Source: Calothrix brevissima NIES-22
GTDB taxonomy: Bacteria > Cyanobacteriota > Cyanobacteriia > Cyanobacteriales > Nostocaceae
Direction of reading: 5' to 3'
NCBI RefSeq assembly: GCF_002367995.1
Contig: NZ_AP018207.1
Coordinates: 2,463,083-2,527,082 of the forward strand
Length of the DNA stretch: 64,000 nt
In this document: positions 26,100-34,614 of the stretch, in pieces
Position numbering within the stretch: the stretch's first letter is position 1
How the letters are laid out: each line of letters begins with the position of its first letter
Notes under the pieces: generated by a model
Seen by the model: only the letters and a program-made list of their open reading frames with translations
Told to the model about the DNA's origin: nothing
The model's database searches: none
Made by a program: the position numbers and the translations under genes

Positions 26100-26421
26100 A
26101 GGTAAGACTATTTGAGCCACTGCGAGAAAATCGTAGCGACTGTCTTGAATGTCAAGCGATCGTTAACAAAAAAGTGGTGGTGGAAACATTGACGCAACTG
26201 AGGATCGCTGCGCTAGATTCGGCGGTGTCTGGTACGGGCTACAAGGCTTGTGGCTATGTAGTCTAGATAGTCACAGCCCGCACCAGACACTCCTGCGATG
26301 CACCGAATCTTCCTCAGTTGCTGGATTTCCCGTTGAGGCAAAAAAAGAGCATGAAAAATTGACCCAAGTCATGCGATCGCCTACTCGTGTCAGCTAGTAT
26401 TGTATAAAAAAGGTTGCAGTG
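26100..26421. other. 322-bp region between GHL10 gene and IS110 transposase
   Basis: This stretch holds a large nested inverted repeat (26195-26320) and no ORF. It lies just 3' of the IS110 transposase, so it may include the right end of the insertion sequence. Confidence 0.5.
26195..26320. repeat. 126-bp nested imperfect palindrome
   Basis: CAACTGAGGA at 26195 pairs with TCCTCAGTTG at 26311-26320. Internally GTGTCTGGTACGGGCT pairs with AGCCCGCACCAGACAC (26275-26290) with one mismatch, and between them GTGGCTAT...ATAGTCAC forms a further inner stem. It would fold into one long cruciform or a structured RNA. Candidates are a MITE or an RNA adjoining the IS110 element. Confidence 0.6.
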
Positions 26422-27384
26422 CTAAGAATTAACAATTGTTTTCTTGTTATCAGAAATGCACCAAGGCAAATTATCTCGAACCATTGCATTTAAAATGACT
26501 AACATTTTATGAACACAAGCGGTCAGAGCAAGTTTTTTTGATTTACCACGCTCAACAAGCCGTTCATAAAAAGCTTTGATAACTGGATTATGACGCATTG
26601 CAACAACAGCACCCATATAAAGAGTGGCACGAACATGGGCACGACCACCGTTAATCATACGCTTACCTTTGTGTTGCCCACTATCATGATTAATAGGTGC
26701 AACACCAACTAGACGCGAGATTTGTTTGGCAGTTAATTGACCGAGTTCTGGTAAGTCAGAAACTAGGGTTGTAGAAATAACTTGACCAATACCAGGAGTA
26801 GTTTTGAGGAAATTGACCTTATTAATCCATTGTTGATTTTTTTGAGTTAATTGCTCAATTTCTTGGTTAAGTTGTTTTAGACGACCTTCAAGATATTCAA
26901 TATGTGCTTCAATATCTGCCAATGCTTTGCCACGAGAGCGTGAGCGACGATTTTTCTCCGCAGTTTGGATTTCAACTAATTGTCTTCTGCGACTAATCAA
27001 CTCTCCTAATTGACGCGCCTCTTCGGATTGAATTGGTAAAACCTGGGGTTTCATTGCTTCCCCAAATTGTGCCAGAATTTGTGCATCAATAGCATCAGTT
27101 TTAGCCAGCCTTCCTGTAGCTTTGGCAAAATCTCTTCCCATGCGAGGATTAATTAATGCTACTGGTAAAAGTGCTGCTTGCAATTGAATGATAAGTTCTG
27201 TTTCTAAACCTCCTGTTGCTTCTAACACAATCAGATTTAAATCATAGGATTTGAGTTGTTCTACTAGATGAGATATTTCTACTTCTGTGTTAGCAACTTT
27301 CAATGCTTTACCCAAAGGACGGATGTAAACATCAAGAGCGGCTTTACTCACATCAATGCCTACCCATTGAGAAATATTTTCCAT
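26422..27384 (-). mobile_element. IS110-family transposase (intact ORF)
   Basis: This transposase has 320 aa from the ATG at 27384 (GAGAG upstream; the track-type start two codons earlier is a TTG). The N-terminal RuvC-like domain shows the DEDD set: D in GIDVSK, E in VLEATGG, and two Asp in KTDAIDAQ. A coiled coil follows at about 130-185, then the C-terminal domain with PGIGQVISTTLVSD and INHDSGQHKGKRMINGGRAHVR, which holds the catalytic serine of this family. IS110 elements use a bridge RNA encoded in a noncoding end. The ORF seems undamaged, so the element may be active. Confidence 0.9.
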
Positions 27385-27590
27385 TGTCAACTCTCAACTA
27401 ATTTCTGTACTTTTTTTTGAATTCATCCCCTTGATTTAACTCATCCTTGCCCGATACGGACTGTATACTTTAAATATCAGTATTTAAAGATTTGACCCCG
27501 GCGACTGTTCGAGTTCTGTCAACGAGATTGTTGTAGTGACCCATGCTACGAAGCGGTCTATGATGACCAAGGTTGGGACGGTCTACTACT
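27385..27590 (-). other. Presumed left end of IS110 element (bridge RNA candidate region)
   Basis: About 200 bp of noncoding DNA lie 5' of the transposase, up to the CHAT remnant. It contains a perfect hairpin (CTTTAAATA-TCAG-TATTTAAAG, 27468-27489). On the minus strand it contains CCGTATCGGGC, a word that from memory also occurs in the IS621 bridge RNA. In the IS110 group the bridge RNA is transcribed from this side. The outer boundary is estimated from where CHAT homology resumes and is uncertain by about 20-30 bp. Confidence 0.4.
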
Positions 27591-27794
27591 ATTTCTAAGA
27601 TACAAGTGTCTTTATGGAAAGTTGATGATAAAGGCACATCTGAGTTTATGCAAGAATTTTACAAGCAAATGTGGCAGCAAAATAAATCAGCTTCTCAGGC
27701 TTTGCGGGCGACGCAATTAAAAATGTGGGAACAAGAGAAATGGCGTAATCCTAATTATTGGGCGGCGTTTACGTTTTTGGGCGAATGGAATTAA
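27573..27794 (+). pseudogene. CHAT-domain protein C-terminal remnant
   Basis: The last about 65 residues of a CHAT (caspase-like) protease domain remain: VSLWKVDDKGTSEFMQEFY, then SASQALRATQLKMWEQEKW and YWAAFTFLGEWN, the usual CHAT ending. The catalytic His and Cys region and all upstream sequence are missing, apparently removed by the IS110 insertion or a related deletion. No matching 5' piece is seen on the other side of the IS. The remnant has no obvious start codon of its own. Confidence 0.7.
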
Positions 27795-27823
27795 GCAGGT
27801 CGGCGTCATGAAAATACTGGCAA
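27792..27823 (+). repeat. Interspersed repeat, copy 1 (inverted to 38629-38661)
   Basis: The word TTAAGCAGGTCGGCGT, followed after CA by GAAAATACTGGCAA, recurs inverted at 38629-38661 with only a few changes. It sits just upstream of a terminator-like hairpin here and next to a repeat-filled gap there. Confidence 0.6.
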
Positions 27824-27870
27824 GGGCTATTATTAGAGAGGCTATAGCCCTTGTCTGTAATATTTTTTTT
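27821..27870 (+). terminator. Rho-independent terminator after CHAT remnant
   Basis: CAAGGGCTAT (27821-27830) and ATAGCCCTTG (27844-27853) form a 10-bp stem, followed after 8 bases by a run of eight to ten T. It is a convincing intrinsic terminator for the former CHAT gene. Confidence 0.7.
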
Positions 27871-27919
27871 AACGCAAAGGTACGCTAAGGTTCACGCAAA
27901 GGTACGCGGAGTTTTTTTT
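27871..27919. repeat. Interspersed repeat (GCAAAGG/CGCGGAG family)
   Basis: The repeat beginning AACGCAAAGGTACGCTAAGG and ending CGCGGAG is related to the one at 16053-16096. Confidence 0.55.
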
Positions 27920-28297
27920 AGATCCCTATCTGCCAAAATAATTACTTGTATCTTGATATTAAATTGGTGTTACTTAATTTGTAATTCGTAATTAAATCAC
28001 TCTCAATGGGGATATTAACCAAGCTGAATGTATGGTAGAAAGCTATATTGATGCTCCCCGCTAATGTGCAGGATTTCGTAGATAAGACGGCAAAAACGCT
28101 AAGAATTATCAGACTTTGCCTCAATTGTAATTGACTAAGAAATATACAGATAAGTTAAGAACTATGACATAAAAAATCTGTCTTTGTTATGATTTCAGAT
28201 TTTCAAGTTTTTTAGTTATTTTTATTTGTATTAGCAGCCATCGTCAAGATGTAAAATATTAATAATACAGTCTTGAAAGCAAGACAGGGAAGGGATT

Positions 28298-29905
28298 ATG
28301 GTAACATTAAACGTGTCAGAGCTAGATGGAGTCGATCGGTTTCGTCGTTTGCAATCAACTTTGCGCGATCGCTGGAAAACTATCGAACTGTTTGACAACA
28401 GCGAAGCCGATATTTTAATTATTCCTTCCTTGAGTATTGACCAGCGAGAACTACAAAAAGTAGAAGGCTGCGAACATTATGAAGAACGATTATTATTTTC
28501 TTTGATGCGGTTGCGGAATCCGCGAACTCGGTTAATTTATGTAACATCAATGCCGTTGCATCCAAGTATTATTGATTACTATTTGCAACTGTTACCAGGA
28601 ATTCCTTTTTCCCACGCCCGGAATCGGTTACTGTTACTTTCTACTTATGATTCTTCGCTTAAACCCCTCAGTCAAAAAATTTTAGAACGTCCGCGTTTGC
28701 TAGAGAGAATTCGTCAAGCTTTTAGACCAGAACAAGCCTTTATGGTGTGCTACAATTCCACATCATTAGAAGCAGAATTATCGTTAAAATTGGGCGTACC
28801 CCTATATGCAGCCGCCCCAGATTTGCAAATTTGGGGTTCAAAAAGTGGTAGTCGCCAGATATTTGCAGAAAGTGGGGTACCTCATCCAGATGGTAGTCAA
28901 AGGGTATGGAGTGCGCAAGATTTAGCACAAGCAGCTAGCGATTTGTGGGAACGCCAACCGACATTACAAAGAATGGTAGTCAAACTCAATGAAGGGATTT
29001 CCGGTGAGGGAAATGCTTTGCTAGATTTACGACCAATTATGAATGTAGCACCAGGAGAAGCTTCTAGTGCTAAACGAGTCGCAACAATTAGCGATCGCTT
29101 TGCAAATTTGCGTTTTCAAGCATCTCAAGAAACCTGGGCTAATTTTTCCGGACGCATCTGTGAATTAGGGGCGATTGTCGAGGCTTTTGTCGAAGGAGAA
29201 AATAAGCGATCGCCTAGCGTTCAAGGACGGATTACACCCACAGGGGAAATCGAAATACTTTCCACCCATGACCAAATTTTAGGGGGGCCTGACGGTCAAA
29301 TTTATCTCGGTTGTCGCTTTCCCGCAGATGAAAGCTACCGCTTGGAATTACAGCAATTAGGATTAAAAGTAGGGAGAAAACTCGCCGAAAAAGGTGCTTT
29401 AGAAAGATTTGGGGTAGATTTTATCGCCGTAGAGCAAGAAAATGGTAAATGGGATATTCAAGCTATTGAAATTAACCTGCGTAAAGGCGGTACTACTCAC
29501 CCATTCATGACCCTGAAATTATTAACTAATGGGCGCTATGACCTATCTACAGGGTTATTTTACAGTCAACAAGGTCGTCCAAAATACTACATCGCCACCG
29601 ATAATTTGCAAAAAGACCGCTATCAAGGCTTATTACCCAACGATTTAATGGATATTATTGCCCATCACAGATTGCACTTTGATAGTTGCACTGAGACGGG
29701 TACAGTATTTCACCTCATGGGTTGTCTTTCCCAGTTTGGCAAATTGGGATTAACCAGCATCGGTGATTCATTGCAACAAGCAGAAGATATATATAACCGG
29801 GTGGTGAAAGTTTTGGATCAAGAAACCCGCAGCGATAGTCAAGATTTTCCCTCATTTTCCGATTATGCCTTCCCCTTAGTTTGGGACGGACAGTTTAATT
29901 CCTAA
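28298..29905 (+). CDS. ATP-grasp protein, PGM1-type peptide ligase related
   Basis: This 535-aa cytoplasmic protein has an ATP-grasp core at about 195-395: lid and ATP-binding strand (MVVKLNEGISGEGNALL), then FVEGE, and the metal-binding segment ERFGVDFIAVEQENGKWDIQAIEINLRKGG with the E-x-N motif. It resembles proteins annotated as peptide ligase PGM1-related, named after the pheganomycin ligase. That enzyme joins peptides to an unusual amino acid. The substrate here is unknown and no obvious biosynthetic partner genes flank it, so a ligase role for a small peptide or amino acid is inference. AGGGA before the ATG may be its ribosome site. Confidence 0.78.
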   Translation: MVTLNVSELDGVDRFRRLQSTLRDRWKTIELFDNSEADILIIPSLSIDQRELQKVEGCEHYEERLLFSLMRLRNPRTRLIYVTSMPLHPSIIDYYLQLLPGIPFSHARNRLLLLSTYDSSLKPLSQKILERPRLLERIRQAFRPEQAFMVCYNSTSLEAELSLKLGVPLYAAAPDLQIWGSKSGSRQIFAESGVPHPDGSQRVWSAQDLAQAASDLWERQPTLQRMVVKLNEGISGEGNALLDLRPIMNVAPGEASSAKRVATISDRFANLRFQASQETWANFSGRICELGAIVEAFVEGENKRSPSVQGRITPTGEIEILSTHDQILGGPDGQIYLGCRFPADESYRLELQQLGLKVGRKLAEKGALERFGVDFIAVEQENGKWDIQAIEINLRKGGTTHPFMTLKLLTNGRYDLSTGLFYSQQGRPKYYIATDNLQKDRYQGLLPNDLMDIIAHHRLHFDSCTETGTVFHLMGCLSQFGKLGLTSIGDSLQQAEDIYNRVVKVLDQETRSDSQDFPSFSDYAFPLVWDGQFNS

Positions 29906-29914
29906 TTACCTTAA

Positions 29915-29999
29915 GACTTACGCATATTCTACGAATTCTTGGCGTCTTGGCGTCTTGGCGGTTCCATAAATAAAGATTTGGGAAATTTTTGCGTAAGTC
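29915..29999. mobile_element. 85-bp MITE-like element with TIR GACTTACGCA
   Basis: GACTTACGCA (29915-29924) and TGCGTAAGTC (29990-29999) are perfect 10-bp terminal inverted repeats. The inside contains CTTGGCGT direct repeats. A degenerate relative lies at 23108-23214. It is noncoding and sits 10 bp after the ATP-grasp stop codon. Confidence 0.65.
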
Positions 30000-30024
30000 A
30001 TGTTACCTCAAAAAATCTCCACTT

Positions 30025-30105
30025 TCCTCTCTGCGCACTCTGCGTCCTCTGCGGTTTACAATTCAACTATTTAACCACAGAGGCGCAGAGAACACAGAGA
30101 AAAGA
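30025..30105. repeat. Inverted repeat element (CTCTGCG / CGCAGAG family)
   Basis: The left arm (CTCTCTGCGCACTCTGCG onward) and the right arm (AACCACAGAGGCGCAGAG onward) form an imperfect palindrome of about 30-bp arms with a 15-bp AT-rich loop. This widespread short element would form a stem-loop between the ATP-grasp and kinase genes. Confidence 0.65.
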
Positions 30106-30178
30106 GGTGATGGAGTGCAATCTGTTGCAACTTCTGACTACAACCGACAATAAACGCTAAAATCGATTCAGCCTTTGT

Positions 30179-31927
30179 ATGTTAGCGGTTGTGTCTCACA
30201 ACACTCTGAGTGCGGTTCACTGCATAAATCCCGATTGTCAACGTCCCTATCCTCAACCTTGGGGAAACAAATTTTGTAACAACTGTGGCGCACCGTTACA
30301 GCTGTTAGATCGTTATGTACCAATTCAACCTTTGGGTGCGGGAGGATTTGCCCAAATTTACACAGTTTGGGATGAAAAAACTCAAACAGAAAAGGTACTC
30401 AAGGTTTTGGTGGAAAGTTCCGCCAAGGCGCTAGACTTGTTTAAACAAGAAGCTGATGTTTTAAGTAGTCTACGCCATCCAGGTGTGCCAAAAGTAGAGG
30501 CTGATGGGTATTTTTTACTCAATTTAGCTAACCCCCAACAACGCCAACTGCATTGTTTGGTGATGGAAAAAATTAATGGTCAGACTTTAGAGGAGGTACT
30601 GAAAAATTATCCTCAAGGCTGTCCAGAAAATCTAGTAGTAACCTGGTTAACCCAAGCGGTGCAAATTTTACAAGAATTGCACAAACGCCAGATTATCCAC
30701 CGGGATATTAAACCTTCTAATTTAATGCTGCGTAATCGGCTGGGAAATACATCAATAACTGGGCAAAATCAGCTAGTATTGATTGATTTTGGCGGTGCAA
30801 AACAATTTAGTCCGGCGAAAGTGCGATCGCAATCCAGTTCTACAAGGTTATTTTCTTCTGGTTACAGTCCGCCAGAACAAGTCATTGGCGGTAATGTCGG
30901 GCCTAGCGCGGATTTTTACGCTCTAGGGCGGACAATGATTGAATTACTCACAGGGAAATATCCGCCAGAATTGGAAGATCCGCAAACTGGGTTATTGCAA
31001 TGGCGCAATCGGGTTAATATTAATCCCAGGTTGGCAGATTTATTAGATGACATGATCCAAGAAGATGTGCGATCGCGTCCTTTAAATGCCAAAATCATCC
31101 AAAGACGGTTAACCAGAATCGCTCAAGTCTCCTCGCCTCAACAATTATCAGTTTTTATTAAAAATCATCTACAGCAAGCATCAGTCCGATGGAAAATGCT
31201 GATGCAAGCCATTGAACAAGCTGTAAAGGAATTTACTAAAGCCGTAAGTAAAACTACGCTATTAATTTTCAAAAGTATTGGCAAATTCCTCCTCGCCTGT
31301 TTAATCACAATTTGGGCGATGATCCTTACAGGGAGTGGTGCGGTACTCGGTACAATCGCCGGATTCTTTTTAGCATATCGCACAATTTTAGGCGATCGCG
31401 TTGCGCAACAGATTATAACTCAGCTACCAGGGTTGTTTACACCAGATCAAACAATTGCGATCGCCGAAATTTTAGTATTTGCGATCGCTGGCTTAGGAAC
31501 TGCCTGGGGACTCACAATAGCCGGCGGTTTTGCCCAGCGACGGCGATTTTTAGTCGTATCGCTTATGGGTATAATTAGTTACAGCCTAGCTTGGTTAATT
31601 TTGCAACTAACCATCCCCACCAACAGTAATGAAGGATTAGTCATTTCAATCGTGTTTGCAGTATTCCTGCTAACATTGAGCTTAGGACTACGCAGCCATC
31701 GTATAGTGTACGCAGTCATTGCTTCTTTAGGTACTGCAATGTTATTTGCAGGAGCCATTCGCTTAGACATTCTGCCAACCATCTTCCAATTTTCCAGCCC
31801 ACCCCAATGGTATCAAGTATTAATACCTAGTACATTTTTTGCCATAGAAGGCATCTTGATGAGCTTCTGGTTAGGAGTGAGCTATTACCTCATAGTACCC
31901 GGCTTGCGCTTCTTAGGCTGGCGTTAG
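30179..31927 (+). CDS. Serine/threonine protein kinase with zinc ribbon and C-terminal membrane segments
   Basis: This 582-aa kinase has a zinc ribbon at about 15-40 (CINPDC and CNNC). The kinase domain runs from about 48 to 310: glycine loop LGAGGFAQIY, lysine in EKVLKVLVE, catalytic loop IIHRDIKPSNLML, LIDFGGAKQF (DFG) and GYSPPEQ. The C-terminus has about six to seven hydrophobic helices (about 370-580), so the kinase is membrane anchored with a multi-span tail. This zinc-ribbon/kinase layout is common in cyanobacterial Hanks-type kinases. Its targets are unknown. It is flanked upstream by repeats and downstream by a large hairpin, and appears monocistronic. Confidence 0.9.
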   Translation: MLAVVSHNTLSAVHCINPDCQRPYPQPWGNKFCNNCGAPLQLLDRYVPIQPLGAGGFAQIYTVWDEKTQTEKVLKVLVESSAKALDLFKQEADVLSSLRHPGVPKVEADGYFLLNLANPQQRQLHCLVMEKINGQTLEEVLKNYPQGCPENLVVTWLTQAVQILQELHKRQIIHRDIKPSNLMLRNRLGNTSITGQNQLVLIDFGGAKQFSPAKVRSQSSSTRLFSSGYSPPEQVIGGNVGPSADFYALGRTMIELLTGKYPPELEDPQTGLLQWRNRVNINPRLADLLDDMIQEDVRSRPLNAKIIQRRLTRIAQVSSPQQLSVFIKNHLQQASVRWKMLMQAIEQAVKEFTKAVSKTTLLIFKSIGKFLLACLITIWAMILTGSGAVLGTIAGFFLAYRTILGDRVAQQIITQLPGLFTPDQTIAIAEILVFAIAGLGTAWGLTIAGGFAQRRRFLVVSLMGIISYSLAWLILQLTIPTNSNEGLVISIVFAVFLLTLSLGLRSHRIVYAVIASLGTAMLFAGAIRLDILPTIFQFSSPPQWYQVLIPSTFFAIEGILMSFWLGVSYYLIVPGLRFLGWR

Positions 31928-31980
31928 GCATGGGGCACTTGTACTGAGCGAAGTCGAAGTATTGGGCATTGGGCATTGAT

Positions 31981-32036
31981 ATCCTCCTTGTCCTCCTTGT
32001 CCTCCTTGTCCCCCTTGTCCCTCTTCCCTTGTCCTC
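31981..32036. repeat. 9-mer tandem repeat (CTCCTTGTC)
   Basis: About five units of CTCCTTGTC or close variants occur in tandem. The inverted form of the same 9-mer occurs at 1-18 and 42466-42495. Confidence 0.7.
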
Positions 32037-32058
32037 AAACAAAGCCCCAAAATTTAAA

Positions 32059-32095
32059 ATCCCCCTAGCTGCTTCTGAGCTTGAGCTAGGGGGAT
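32059..32095. terminator. 12-bp perfect hairpin
   Basis: ATCCCCCTAGCT and AGCTAGGGGGAT form a perfect 12-bp stem with a 13-base loop, 132 bp after the kinase stop. It is a terminator-like or repeat-derived structure without a U-run. Confidence 0.45.
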
Positions 32096-32459
32096 CGCAT
32101 ATGTGATAGTCTATAAAAGGTTCAGTATAGTTCGTTACGACACGATTCTAATCCCTAAATTTAGTTTTGGGTAGTATATTCACCCGAATTTATAAGAATT
32201 TTATAACTTCTTCACTGCCGCTTCATTACCCGTAATTTGCCGAAAAATTCGGATATCTTGTGTATGAGAATAGGTATAGTTGTTATACCTTACCCAACAA
32301 TCGTCAATTAGCTGTAATCCAAACGATCCGCTTGTACTGTGGTATGAGCCTTAAACTAGCCTTTCGGTATCTCGCGACAGGTTAGGAGAATTTAGGTATT
32401 ACAGGTGTTCAACTGCACTTGCTATTACATATCATCATTTGTAAATATCCTTAAAAAAT

Positions 32460-32987
32460 ATGAAACTCCACATTACCGCCACTCTCACCCTGTTAGCTTG
32501 TTTTGGGCTAGCAGGACAAGCCTTCGCTTTCAATCCCCAAGACTTAGAGCAATTGAAAGCAACTAAAAGTTGTCCTAGATGCGATTTAAGTGGTGCCGAT
32601 CTTACTCAAGTTCCCTTAACGGGGGCTAACTTACGCGGCGCTAACTTGAGAGCAGCGAATTTATCCCAAGTCAACTTGACAAATGGCGATCTCACAGGGG
32701 CAAATCTAGAAACTGCTATTCTTAGTTCTGCCAATCTCACCGGTGTCTCATTCACAGGTGCAAATTTAAAGTCAGCATCCTTAGAAAAAGCTAATCTTTC
32801 CTACGCTGGGTTTATTAGCGCTAACTTAGAAGCTGCTAACCTCAAAGATGCAACATTGCTATTTACTAATTTCCGGGGAGCCAATTTCCGCCTGACTACC
32901 CTAGCTAATGGTGTCGTCACTTCCGATAAACCCTACGGTTGGTCTTTACAAGAAGGTACAGAAGCAGATGTAAATCCGAGGAAATAG
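32460..32987 (+). CDS. Secreted pentapeptide-repeat protein
   Basis: This 175-aa protein has a signal peptide of about 1-23 (LTLLACFGLAGQAFA) and then about 20 pentapeptide units (ADLTQ, ANLRG, ANLSQ, ANLET and so on, A(N/D)LxX) from residue about 43 to 155, which fold into a right-handed quadrilateral beta-helix. A CPRC pair precedes the repeats. Such proteins are abundant in cyanobacteria, often in the periplasm or thylakoid lumen; their functions are mostly unknown. The neighbours give no clue. Confidence 0.85.
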   Translation: MKLHITATLTLLACFGLAGQAFAFNPQDLEQLKATKSCPRCDLSGADLTQVPLTGANLRGANLRAANLSQVNLTNGDLTGANLETAILSSANLTGVSFTGANLKSASLEKANLSYAGFISANLEAANLKDATLLFTNFRGANFRLTTLANGVVTSDKPYGWSLQEGTEADVNPRK

Positions 32988-33309
32988 CGCTTTCACCAAA
33001 AGTCTACGCTTTTGTGTCAGATTCTTCAACAAAGCCCGCCTACGCGGGTTTTGTTGTTTTTGGTAGTAAGGGACTTACAAAAAATAAATTACCCATATTT
33101 CGTAGTGCGAGCATCTTGCTCGCTTTTGAACACCAGCGAGCAAGATGCTCGCACTACAAATTTATTGGGTATTTAAAAATTGGATCTCCCTAAACTTCCA
33201 GAAAATAATATTTTCTTTCCTCCCCTTGCTCCCTGCTCCCTGCTCCCTAGTTAACGATCGATTAACACTTCTTTATCATGGAGAAAAAGCTGTCAACTGC
33301 GATCAATTC
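32988..33309. other. 322-bp gap with palindromes
   Basis: It contains a small hairpin CAACAAAGCCCGCC-TACG-CGGGTTTTGTTG at about 33028-33058, a perfect long palindrome at 33102-33157, and CTCCCTG heptamers at 33222-33250. An ORF beginning at 33145 extends the amidohydrolase upstream through this repeat-derived sequence and is not credible. Confidence 0.5.
33102..33157. mobile_element. Perfect 23-bp-arm palindrome (MITE-like)
   Basis: The arms at 33102-33124 (starting GTAGTGCGAGCATC) and 33135-33157 are perfectly complementary over 23 bp with a 10-base loop. Weaker pairing (TACCCA/TGGGTA) extends outward to about 33090 and 33172. It is a strong hairpin in DNA or RNA, typical of small non-autonomous repeats. 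Confidence 0.6.
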
Positions 33310-34497
33310 ATGCTCAACCAAATAAAAGACTTGGCCACAAAGCTAGCACCTCGCCTGATTGAAATTCGTCGCCACATCCACTCACACCCAGAACTTAGCG
33401 GTCAGGAATACCAAACAGCAGCCTTTGTTGCTGGCGTGCTATCTTCTAGCGGTTTGTATGTACAAGAAGGTATTGGTAAAACCGGCGTAATTGGCGAATT
33501 ACGGGTTAATAGCAATGATGAAAGATTATTAGCTATTCGCACTGATATGGACGCTTTACCCATTCAAGAACGTACTGGCTTAGAATATGCATCTCGCGCC
33601 GAAGGTGTAATGCACGCTTGCGGCCATGATGTTCACACCACAGTTGGGTTAGGCACGGCAATGGTACTATCCCAAATGGCAGAAGAACTAGGTGGTAAAA
33701 TCCGGTTTTTATTTCAGCCAGCAGAGGAAATTGCTCAAGGGGCTAGTTGGATGGTAGAAGATGGAGCGATGAAAAATGTCTCAGCGATATTAGGGGTACA
33801 TGTTTTTCCTTCGATCCCTGCTGGTTCTATCGGCGTGCGTTATGGTGCATTGACAGCTGCGGCTGATGATTTAGAAATTTTGATTATTGGCGAATCTGGA
33901 CATGGTGCGCGTCCCCATGAAGCAGTTGATGCAATTTGGATTGCTTCCCAGGTAATTACGGCTTTACAGCAAGCTATTAGCCGGACACAAAATCCTTTAC
34001 GTCCTGTGGTGTTAACTATAGGACAAATTAACGGTGGTAGAGCGCCGAATGTAATTGCTGATAAAGTGAGGTTATTGGGAACAGTGCGATCGCTCCATCC
34101 TGAAACCCGCGCTCAACTTCCCAACTGGATTGAGAACATAGTTGCTAGTGTTTGCCATTCCTATGGCGCTACTTATCAAGTCAATTATCACCAGGGTGTA
34201 CCCAGCGTGCAAAATGATTACGCCCTGACACAATTATTACAATCAGCCGGTGAAGAAGCTTGGAGTAGCGATCGCGTCCAAGTCTTACCCGAACCCTCCC
34301 TCGGCGCAGAAGATTTTTCCGTTTATTTAGATTATGCTCCCGGTTCTATGTTTCGCTTGGGTGTAGGCTACAAAGAGAGAATTCTCAATCACCCATTACA
34401 CCACCCTGAATTTGAAGTTGATGAAACTGCCATTATTACTGGTGTCGTAACAATGGCATATGCCGCGTATAAATACTGTCAAAATTCTCAAACCTAA
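33310..34497 (+). CDS. M20 family amidohydrolase
   Basis: This zinc-dependent metallopeptidase-type amidohydrolase has 395 aa from the ATG at 33310; the 55 upstream residues are read from repeat DNA. Metal ligands are visible: HACGHDVHT, PAEEIAQGA, LGVHVFP and LHHPEFEVDE. The dimerisation domain (about 185-295) has GHGARPHEAVDAI. The family includes N-acyl-L-amino acid amidohydrolases and IAA-amino acid hydrolases; the substrate cannot be fixed. It acts in the cytoplasm. Confidence 0.9.
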   Translation: MLNQIKDLATKLAPRLIEIRRHIHSHPELSGQEYQTAAFVAGVLSSSGLYVQEGIGKTGVIGELRVNSNDERLLAIRTDMDALPIQERTGLEYASRAEGVMHACGHDVHTTVGLGTAMVLSQMAEELGGKIRFLFQPAEEIAQGASWMVEDGAMKNVSAILGVHVFPSIPAGSIGVRYGALTAAADDLEILIIGESGHGARPHEAVDAIWIASQVITALQQAISRTQNPLRPVVLTIGQINGGRAPNVIADKVRLLGTVRSLHPETRAQLPNWIENIVASVCHSYGATYQVNYHQGVPSVQNDYALTQLLQSAGEEAWSSDRVQVLPEPSLGAEDFSVYLDYAPGSMFRLGVGYKERILNHPLHHPEFEVDETAIITGVVTMAYAAYKYCQNSQT

Positions 34498-34614
34498 TTC
34501 AATTGCTGATTCCTGTTTTGCTTCAACTTGATTACCTCAGTTGAAGCAACTCTTGATTTGTACAAGGCAAAATTTTGTACAATATGACTAATTTGTACAA
34601 AATAGTCAAATATT

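Larger units (their letters stand above)
27795..28297. other. 503-bp gap before the ATP-grasp gene
   Basis: It contains the interspersed repeat at 27792-27823, a terminator-like hairpin at 27821-27853 and the repeat at 27871-27919. The remainder is AT-rich upstream region of the ATP-grasp gene. No gene was recognised. Confidence 0.5.
31928..32459. other. 532-bp gap with repeats and hairpin
   Basis: It holds CTCCTTGTC 9-mer repeats (about 31981-32036), a strong hairpin (32059-32095) and the upstream region of the pentapeptide gene. No ORF was recognised. Confidence 0.5.

Noticed and set aside
27490-27540. GTTCGAGTTC considered as a tRNA T-loop
   Set aside because: No acceptor stem, anticodon arm or CCA-compatible end can be built around it.
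29939-30160. 73-codon ORF downstream of the ATP-grasp gene
   Set aside because: It is read through the MITE and the CTCTGCG inverted repeat and has no coding signature.
33145-33309. 55-residue N-terminal extension of the M20 amidohydrolase
   Set aside because: Encoded by palindromic and heptamer repeat DNA; the family start fits the ATG at 33310.
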